Below are positions 58,345-64,000 of a stretch of 64,000 nt of DNA, piece by piece. This DNA is from Melioribacteraceae bacterium 4301-Me (GTDB taxonomy: Bacteria; Bacteroidota; Ignavibacteria; Ignavibacteriales; Melioribacteraceae): assembly GCA_041538185.1 (NCBI GenBank), contig JBGORM010000002.1, positions 496,001-560,000 of the forward strand, given 5' to 3'. How positions within the stretch are numbered: position 1 is the first letter of the stretch; the number at the start of each line of letters is the position of its first letter. Below the pieces are notes generated by a model. It was not told the origin of the DNA. It did not search any database and saw only the letters and a list, made by a program, of their open reading frames with translations. A program made the translations under genes and the position numbers.

Positions 58345-58404
58345 TTGTTTTATCATAAGGAGTCTATATTTTTGCAAGTCAAGTTTTTATTGGGAGAATT
58401 TTTT

Positions 58405-58656
58405 ATGCCTACTTATGATTATAAATGTACCAGTTGTGGTTATACTTTTGAAGTGTTTCAAAAAATTTCTGATGAACCAATTGGTTTTTGTCCCAAGTGC
58501 AATGGAAAAGTAAAAAGACTTATAGGAGCTGGTGCCGGCACAATTTTTAAAGGAAGCGGCTTTTATCAAACAGATTATAAAAATAAATCAAATAAACCCA
58601 CTGAGGTAAAAAAAACAGAGGGTGATAAACACTCGGGCGACAAAGATAGAAAGTAG
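58405..58656 (+). CDS. FmdB-family zinc-ribbon protein
   Basis: 83 residues from the ATG at 58405, which has GGGAG 8 bp upstream and begins MPTYDYKCTSCG, the usual family start; an earlier in-frame ATG at 58345 is not needed. Two CxxC knuckles (CTSCG, CPKCN) bind zinc, followed by a basic disordered tail. Regulatory role in general unknown; the name stems from a formamidase/amidase gene cluster elsewhere. The only plus-strand gene between 48 and 64 kb. Confidence 0.92.
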   Translation: MPTYDYKCTSCGYTFEVFQKISDEPIGFCPKCNGKVKRLIGAGAGTIFKGSGFYQTDYKNKSNKPTEVKKTEGDKHSGDKDRK

Positions 58657-58703
58657 CCAAAGTTACTTTTGGTAAGAATTGCTGTGTATTCTTATAAAGT
58701 TAA
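58657..58703. terminator. Weak paired hairpins between convergent genes
   Basis: CCAAAGTTACTTTTGG and AAGAATTGCTGTGTATTCTT are small inverted repeats in the 47-bp gap between fmdB and the Omp85-like gene. Stems are 5-6 bp, so terminator function is doubtful. Confidence 0.3.
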
Positions 58704-61700
58704 TTAAAAATCTAAACCTAACGAAAGATAATATCTGGGTGATGTATAAGAATGCCAGTTAAATGCCCAAGCCACGTCAAATCTCCATAGGAAAAACAAG
58801 TAAGCTCTGAATCCAACACCCATTCCAATTAATAAATCTTTGGTAATTAAGTTGCCGGCTTCATCTTTTGTGAATAGCTGTAATTTATTTGTGTTATTCC
58901 AAGCTGAGCCAGCATCTACGAAAGCGACGCCAAGTATATTTTGGAAAAATAGTGGTATTGGACCAGTTAAAAGGTATCTGATTAAAGGCATCCTTAATTC
59001 GAGGTTTAACAAGGAATATTTTGTACCAATTTGTTGTGCGTAATCGTATCCTCTTAGGGGTAAACCTGGAGTTAAAAAAGCAAAATCAGCTGCTGATCTT
59101 ACAGGTATATCACCAGTGGCAAAAGAACGATTAATCCAATTTTCTGTGCCACCAATGAAAAATCGTTGAGGATTAGCCCCACCTGAATAGCCACCAGATA
59201 TTCGAAAAGCAAAACTGTTATCAAACCAAAATCTAAAATAATTGCGATAATCCCATACAAATGAAAAGAAACTTTGAGTTTTGTTAGTAAGACCAGGATT
59301 TCCAAATAATGTAAAGTTATAGCGGGTTCCTTCAATTGGAGATGTGTAACCCCATAATACATTATCTTGAATATAACTTATAGCAGGTATTATGTAAGTT
59401 GCATTATCAGATGGTACGGCAATATTATCTAGATTTTCAGAAGAAACGCTCAGAACACTAAGACTGCCATCAATTCTATGAAATCGGTCAAAGGGATAGC
59501 TTGCTGATATTATTCCGCCAAAATTTGTAAACCTATATAAGTTAGTACCAAAAAACGTATTTAGGTACACAAAACGTGCTGTATGAAAAAGTTCAACACC
59601 CCAATTTGTTCTGTTTTTCAAGTAATAGTAGGCTAAGCCGTAATCGCTGTTTTTTATATCTATTTGAAGGCTGGTCACACCTATTAATCTATGATTACCT
59701 AATACATCACTAAAGGCTAATTGTGTTGTTCCAAGTAATCCATAAAGTGTGCTGTAACCTGCGTTGGCATAAATTAAGTCGGGTGAAAAATTAATTTTGT
59801 ATTTGTTTACAAGATAATTACCATCGGAGTCTAATTTTTCTTTAAATAATTCTTTCCTCATTTTTGCTCTAATACTATCCTCTTTGGTAGTTGTACCGAA
59901 GACATATTTGCTGTAATCTACATTGGATGAATCTTGGTAGCCGCTGCTTTTTGCGGTATACTGACCTGTAAATATTCTTCTTTTTCTATGTGTCGAAAGT
60001 GTATCAGCGGTATTATTATTGGTTGATATAGTTGCAGAATCTTTTTTTTCAGCTGAAGCGAATGAATGTTCTACAATTGGTAATGGATTAATTCCTTTTC
60101 TTAATTGTTTCATAAATTCAGTGGTTTGTAATTCCTTTTTGCCAATGTCTATATTAAACGGGTCATTTAGTATGAAAATATTATAGCCAAGTTTATATAG
60201 AGCAGTAAAAGTTAGTTTTTTACCGTCATAAGAAATAGAAGGCTGACTAATAGGAGAGATTGAATTAGTAATAGGAATAGCTTTGTTTGCTAATACGCTG
60301 CTACTGTCATTTTGTGGGATAATACTTTTCTTATATAAGTTGCTAATGCCGTTATAGTCAGAAACAAAAATTATTTCTTTACCATCTGGTGATACTACGG
60401 GATAGACTTCATCACTTAATTCCCAATCTGTTAAACGTGTTATTTTTTTTGTATTGATATCAATTGAATAGAGGTCTAAGTTATGGTAATTAAAATTGTG
60501 CATTGCAAAATCGTCGGGTAAGTTAGCGCCGTTTAAGTACTTGCCTCTGTCAGAAGAAAAAATAATTTGCTTGCCATCAGGTGTCCAAGTTGGATTAAAA
60601 TCACTAAAAATATCATTTGTAATATTAGTTACCTTTTGGGTATTGAAATCGTAGATGTAAATATCGGATTGTGATGAATTTTGTGCATCAAATGCTATTT
60701 TAGTTCCATCATGTGACCAGCTAACAGATTCAATTCCATCCATCTTAAAAGGTAGTTCGTAATAATCATCTGTTTCAACATTTATAACAGCAATTGCATC
60801 ATACCCGCCGCTTTTTAACGATAAAGCAATTCTTTGATTATCGGGTGCCCAAGAAAGTGAAGGATGCAGTATGTTTAATTCTTCAAAGTCATTTGTTTTT
60901 CCGCTTGAAACTACTTTTTTTATAATTTTTCCATCTTGACTGTTCATAAGGTAAACGTTAAGATAAATATCCCTATCTGAAATAAAAGCAATTTTATCAC
61001 CCTGAGGAGATATTGCCGGACTTGTGTTATAAAAACCCCCACTTTCTTTATTATCTGTAAGTCTTTTAGCATATTCATCGGGGTCTGAGTAAACAGCTAT
61101 TTCAGGCCAGTAAATTTTCTTTAAGCTTTTTTTCCATCTTTCGTTTAATTCCTTTAAGTCGATGCCTATTGATGCTTTAAGGCCAGGTTCAAGTCCGTTT
61201 AAATTTTGAATCTTGCCTACCAATTCTCCAATTTTTTGTTGACCGTAAGTATCAGCAATATACTTAAAAACAGATTGACCACCACGATAGCCTAAGTAGC
61301 CGTTTAATCTATCAATATCAGGTAATGATTCAGTGCTAATAGCATCTCTAATGAACATATCGGTATTTGTTTCCCAGCCTTGAGAAATGTATTCAGCTAT
61401 TCCTTCCATAAACCATTGTGGAAGCTGAAGTGTAATTCCTCTAGAAATAATATTTTGTATACTACCGCCATAGAGCATATCTAACATAACAGCATGTACC
61501 AGTTCGTGATGTATTACATGCTGAAATTTTTGATATGAGCCTTCGAAAGGGAACACCACTCTATTTTTAAATGGTTCTGTGAATCCACCCGTGCCAGGGT
61601 CTATATATTCATCACTAACATTTGTCTCTTGAAAATCATCGTGGGAATTATAGATTATAATTGAAATTCTGTCGGTTATCTTAAAGTTCAGCATATTTTC

Positions 61701-61919
61701 TATTTGTGTCAACGAAGATTCTGCAACTGCCGCTGCGAACTCTGTTATTTTTTCACCGCCTTTTGAGAAATAAATATCGAAATGTTTTGTTTGTATGTAA
61801 AACCATTCTAAGTTTTTGTATTGCACTTTGTTCTGGCCAAATTGAGCTACCACATTGCAAACATTCACAAAGAGCATTAACACAAAGAATATTATTAGCT
61901 TTTTCATTTTTATTACCAT
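58704..61919 (-). CDS. Peptidase-MA/TolB-propeller/Omp85-barrel fusion protein
   Basis: 1071 residues. Signal peptide, a gluzincin-type peptidase domain (residues about 35-260) with HELVH at 138-142 and the downstream WFMEGIAEYIS, a TolB-like propeller of five or six WD40-like repeats (about 285-600: SPDGKEIIFVSD, TPDGKQIIFSSD), a polar linker, and a C-terminal Omp85/BamA-like barrel (about 690-1071: AGSAWNN, ending LSLGLDF). Zinc ligands are intact. An outer-membrane surface or periplasmic protease is suggested; substrate unknown. Likely start is the ATG at codon 5. Confidence 0.82.
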   Translation of the reverse strand: MVIKMKKLIIFFVLMLFVNVCNVVAQFGQNKVQYKNLEWFYIQTKHFDIYFSKGGEKITEFAAAVAESSLTQIENMLNFKITDRISIIIYNSHDDFQETNVSDEYIDPGTGGFTEPFKNRVVFPFEGSYQKFQHVIHHELVHAVMLDMLYGGSIQNIISRGITLQLPQWFMEGIAEYISQGWETNTDMFIRDAISTESLPDIDRLNGYLGYRGGQSVFKYIADTYGQQKIGELVGKIQNLNGLEPGLKASIGIDLKELNERWKKSLKKIYWPEIAVYSDPDEYAKRLTDNKESGGFYNTSPAISPQGDKIAFISDRDIYLNVYLMNSQDGKIIKKVVSSGKTNDFEELNILHPSLSWAPDNQRIALSLKSGGYDAIAVINVETDDYYELPFKMDGIESVSWSHDGTKIAFDAQNSSQSDIYIYDFNTQKVTNITNDIFSDFNPTWTPDGKQIIFSSDRGKYLNGANLPDDFAMHNFNYHNLDLYSIDINTKKITRLTDWELSDEVYPVVSPDGKEIIFVSDYNGISNLYKKSIIPQNDSSSVLANKAIPITNSISPISQPSISYDGKKLTFTALYKLGYNIFILNDPFNIDIGKKELQTTEFMKQLRKGINPLPIVEHSFASAEKKDSATISTNNNTADTLSTHRKRRIFTGQYTAKSSGYQDSSNVDYSKYVFGTTTKEDSIRAKMRKELFKEKLDSDGNYLVNKYKINFSPDLIYANAGYSTLYGLLGTTQLAFSDVLGNHRLIGVTSLQIDIKNSDYGLAYYYLKNRTNWGVELFHTARFVYLNTFFGTNLYRFTNFGGIISASYPFDRFHRIDGSLSVLSVSSENLDNIAVPSDNATYIIPAISYIQDNVLWGYTSPIEGTRYNFTLFGNPGLTNKTQSFFSFVWDYRNYFRFWFDNSFAFRISGGYSGGANPQRFFIGGTENWINRSFATGDIPVRSAADFAFLTPGLPLRGYDYAQQIGTKYSLLNLELRMPLIRYLLTGPIPLFFQNILGVAFVDAGSAWNNTNKLQLFTKDEAGNLITKDLLIGMGVGFRAYLFFLWRFDVAWAFNWHSYTSPRYYLSLGLDF

Positions 61920-61935
61920 TGTTTTAAGTTTAGTT

Positions 61936-64000
61936 TTACACTAATGCAAAATCAATTTCTCTTTTAGTTTCGTTTACTCTAATTAGTTTAACATTAACCT
62001 TATCACCTAATCGAATTCTTTTGCCGGTTCTCTTTCCATAAACCGCATAGTTTTTTTCATCGAACACATAGAAGTCATCATTAATATCTTTAAGCCTGAC
62101 TAATCCTTCTGCTAAAGTATGACTTAATTCAACAAAAATTCCAAAATTTGTTATGCCAGATACAATAGCGTTAAATTCTTCACCAATTTTGTTTTTGAGA
62201 AACTCAATTTGCTTCAGTTTAATTGATAATCTTTCTGCTTCTGTAGCAGAGCGTTCTTTTTCAGACGAATGATTGCAAATTTTTTCTAACTCTTCAAGAG
62301 AGAAATTCTTCTCTTTGACATTTTCAACGTAATTATAGATTAACTTGTGAACCATTAAGTCCGGGAACCGTCTGATTGGCGATGTAAAATGTGTGTAATA
62401 TTTAAAACCAAGTCCGTAATGACCAATGTTTTTTGTTGAGTAAATAGCCTTTGCCATAGACCTGATTGCAATTTCATTAATCACACCCTCTTCTTCAGTT
62501 CCCTTTACTTGGTCTAACAATATTTGAAACTGTTTTGAATTGTTCACGGCTTTAGGGTCAAATGAGTAGCCTAATGATTTTACAAAACGGGAAAATTCTT
62601 CAATCTTTTCTTTATCGGGTTGATCATGAACACGATAAATAAACGGCGAACGATTTTTTTTATCTAAGTTAATATGAGTTGCAATAATCTGATTTGCTAA
62701 TAGCATAAACTCTTCAATCAAATTGTGGCTTTCTTTTATTTCTTTAATTTTTACATCAATTGGTACACCATTTTTATCTAATTTAAATTCTACCTCAGGA
62801 GTATGAAAATTAATACTGCCTTTTTTTATTCTTTTTTGTCTAAGAGTTTTTGCCAATTTGTTTAGAAGGTTAATTTCTTTAGCAAACTCACCTTCGCCCT
62901 TGTCGATAATTTCTTGGACCTCATTGTAAGTAAATCTTCTTTTACTATTTATTATTGATTTTTTTATTTGATATGAGACAACCTTTCCTCGTGGAGTAAT
63001 TTCAGAAATTACTGAGTAAGTAAGACGGTCTTTGCCTGGCAGAAGAGAGCAGATGTTAGTAGATAATTCTTCCGGTAACATTGGGATTACCTTTCCAACA
63101 AGATAAACACTAGTGGCTCTTTGCTGTGCTTCTTTAAAAATAGGTGAGTTATATTTTACATAATAACTTACATCTGCAATGTGCACTCCAACCAAAAAAT
63201 TACCGTTCTCAAGTTTTTTAATTGAAACTGCGTCGTCGAAATCTTTTGCGTCGTCAGGATCAATTGTGAAAATTATTTCATTTCTTAAGTCTAATCTTTT
63301 TTCTATCTCAGTTTTTGGTATTATCTCAGTAAGAGTTTTTGATTGGGCAGTTACTTCTTTTGGGAACTTATATTCTAAATCAAATTCTCTTGCTATAGCT
63401 GCTATTTCAGCGTCATAAGAACCAGCTTTACCTAATATTTCCAGAACAGTTCCCTCTAAACCAAATTGTTGCGATTTCCATTCTAATTTTCCAACAACAA
63501 CCTTATCACCAATTTTAGCACCGTTTAAGTTCTTTTTAGAAATATAAATGCTTTTGGGGAGTTTTTCGTCAACCGGTTCAACAAAATAAAAGGATTTTGT
63601 TTTTTTTAACGTTCCAATAATTTTTTTATGTGCTCTTTCTATTATGCTTACAATTTGTCCCTCAATATTTTTGCCGTATTGTTTGGTCAACAACTTAACT
63701 TCAACTTTATCACCATCCATTGCTGAGTTTAAGTACTTTCCGGGAATAAATATGTCTTTAATGTGATGATTTTTTAGGGTAACGAAACCATAGCCTCGTT
63801 CATTAATTATTTTTAGTTTGCCTATTAATCGTTCATCAGTTTTTTTATTAAGCGAATATCGTTTACCCAGTTTCACGATGAATTCTTCCTGCTGAAGTTT
63901 ATGCAGATAAAATTTTAATTCTGCATACTCGTGGTCATTTTTTAAGTTTAGTTCTTTTGCTAACTCTTTTGCTTTAATTTTAGACTGGGGATGTTTACTA
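61936..64000 (-). CDS. rnr: Ribonuclease R (VacB), 5' end cut by window
   Basis: 688 codons are visible and the frame continues beyond the window's right edge; a GTG at 63876 is an internal valine, not the start, because the upstream residues (KAKELAKELNL, YAELKFYLHKLQQEEF) form the usual RNase R winged-helix. Cold-shock domains follow, then the RNB exonuclease domain with FTIDPDDAKDFDDAVSI (catalytic aspartates), NFHTPEVEF, YTHFTSPIRRFPDL and the C-terminal S1 domain. Degrades structured RNA 3' to 5'. Confidence 0.96.
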   Translation of the reverse strand, partial: SKHPQSKIKAKELAKELNLKNDHEYAELKFYLHKLQQEEFIVKLGKRYSLNKKTDERLIGKLKIINERGYGFVTLKNHHIKDIFIPGKYLNSAMDGDKVEVKLLTKQYGKNIEGQIVSIIERAHKKIIGTLKKTKSFYFVEPVDEKLPKSIYISKKNLNGAKIGDKVVVGKLEWKSQQFGLEGTVLEILGKAGSYDAEIAAIAREFDLEYKFPKEVTAQSKTLTEIIPKTEIEKRLDLRNEIIFTIDPDDAKDFDDAVSIKKLENGNFLVGVHIADVSYYVKYNSPIFKEAQQRATSVYLVGKVIPMLPEELSTNICSLLPGKDRLTYSVISEITPRGKVVSYQIKKSIINSKRRFTYNEVQEIIDKGEGEFAKEINLLNKLAKTLRQKRIKKGSINFHTPEVEFKLDKNGVPIDVKIKEIKESHNLIEEFMLLANQIIATHINLDKKNRSPFIYRVHDQPDKEKIEEFSRFVKSLGYSFDPKAVNNSKQFQILLDQVKGTEEEGVINEIAIRSMAKAIYSTKNIGHYGLGFKYYTHFTSPIRRFPDLMVHKLIYNYVENVKEKNFSLEELEKICNHSSEKERSATEAERLSIKLKQIEFLKNKIGEEFNAIVSGITNFGIFVELSHTLAEGLVRLKDINDDFYVFDEKNYAVYGKRTGKRIRLGDKVNVKLIRVNETKREIDFALV

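Noticed and set aside
58345..58404. Longer FmdB from an upstream ATG
   Set aside because: The ATG at 58405 has a clear GGGAG site and matches the family start MPTYDYKC.
63876..63876. GTG as the start of rnr
   Set aside because: The same frame continues without a stop to the window edge and encodes the usual N-terminal winged helix, so this GTG is an internal valine and the gene is cut by the window.

Overview
The window is a strongly AT-rich stretch of bacterial chromosome, densely packed with co-oriented operons. Genes for lipid A synthesis (lpxB, lpxK, a DUF374 acyltransferase), an outer-membrane beta-barrel protein and a MetA-like outer-membrane porin show a Gram-negative (diderm) cell. 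A promoter pattern TTG-N20-TAnnTTTG, close to the Bacteroidetes/Chlorobi type, recurs before several genes. With the gene repertoire (pyruvate phosphate dikinase, K+-dependent membrane pyrophosphatase, Mrp without a CxxC), this suggests a member of the Bacteroidetes/Chlorobi/Ignavibacteriae group, most likely an Ignavibacteria-type bacterium. That placement is inference from content, not from a marker-gene tree. I saw no rRNA, tRNA, CRISPR array, insertion sequence or phage gene.

Layout. 1-3.6 kb (minus): an unusual operon of two tandem D-Ala-D-Ala-ligase-like ATP-grasp enzymes, a GNAT acetyltransferase and a lysine-2,3-aminomutase-family radical SAM enzyme cut by the window edge. 3.7-25.3 kb (minus): housekeeping genes: recG, gpsA-plsY, ispD, queA, ppdK, a lipid A block (lpxB, DUF374, lpxK) with an isoprenylcysteine-methyltransferase-like membrane protein, a MtnX-like phosphatase, smc, a membrane-anchored GH2-like protein, tpiA, nfu and mrp. 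25.6-31.5 kb (plus): an iron-homeostasis operon: DtxR-type regulator, a membrane-tethered DtxR-like protein carrying two FeoA domains, FeoB split into GTPase and permease genes, a ferritin-VIT iron transporter and an outer-membrane protein. 31.5-38.8 kb (minus): ppk1, dCMP deaminase, a PaaE-like flavin/2Fe-2S reductase, a membrane histidine kinase, purA and a STAS protein. 39-48 kb (plus): an ECF sigma factor, an unknown membrane protein, and a partner-switching cassette of three large SpoIIE/RsbU-type phosphatases with different sensor regions, one RsbV-like STAS protein and one RsbW-like kinase. 48.1-58.3 kb (minus): secDF, the rpsF-ssb-rpsR-rplI operon, hppA, pth, rplY and prs, and an LppM-like lipoprotein. 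58.3-64 kb: fmdB (plus), then a peptidase/beta-propeller/Omp85 fusion and an rnr gene running off the right edge (minus).

The three parts most worth attention are the KamA/GNAT/double ATP-grasp operon (candidate beta-amino-acid conjugate pathway), the iron operon with its membrane-tethered DtxR-FeoA-FeoA protein and split FeoB, and the ECF sigma plus three-phosphatase partner-switching cluster.
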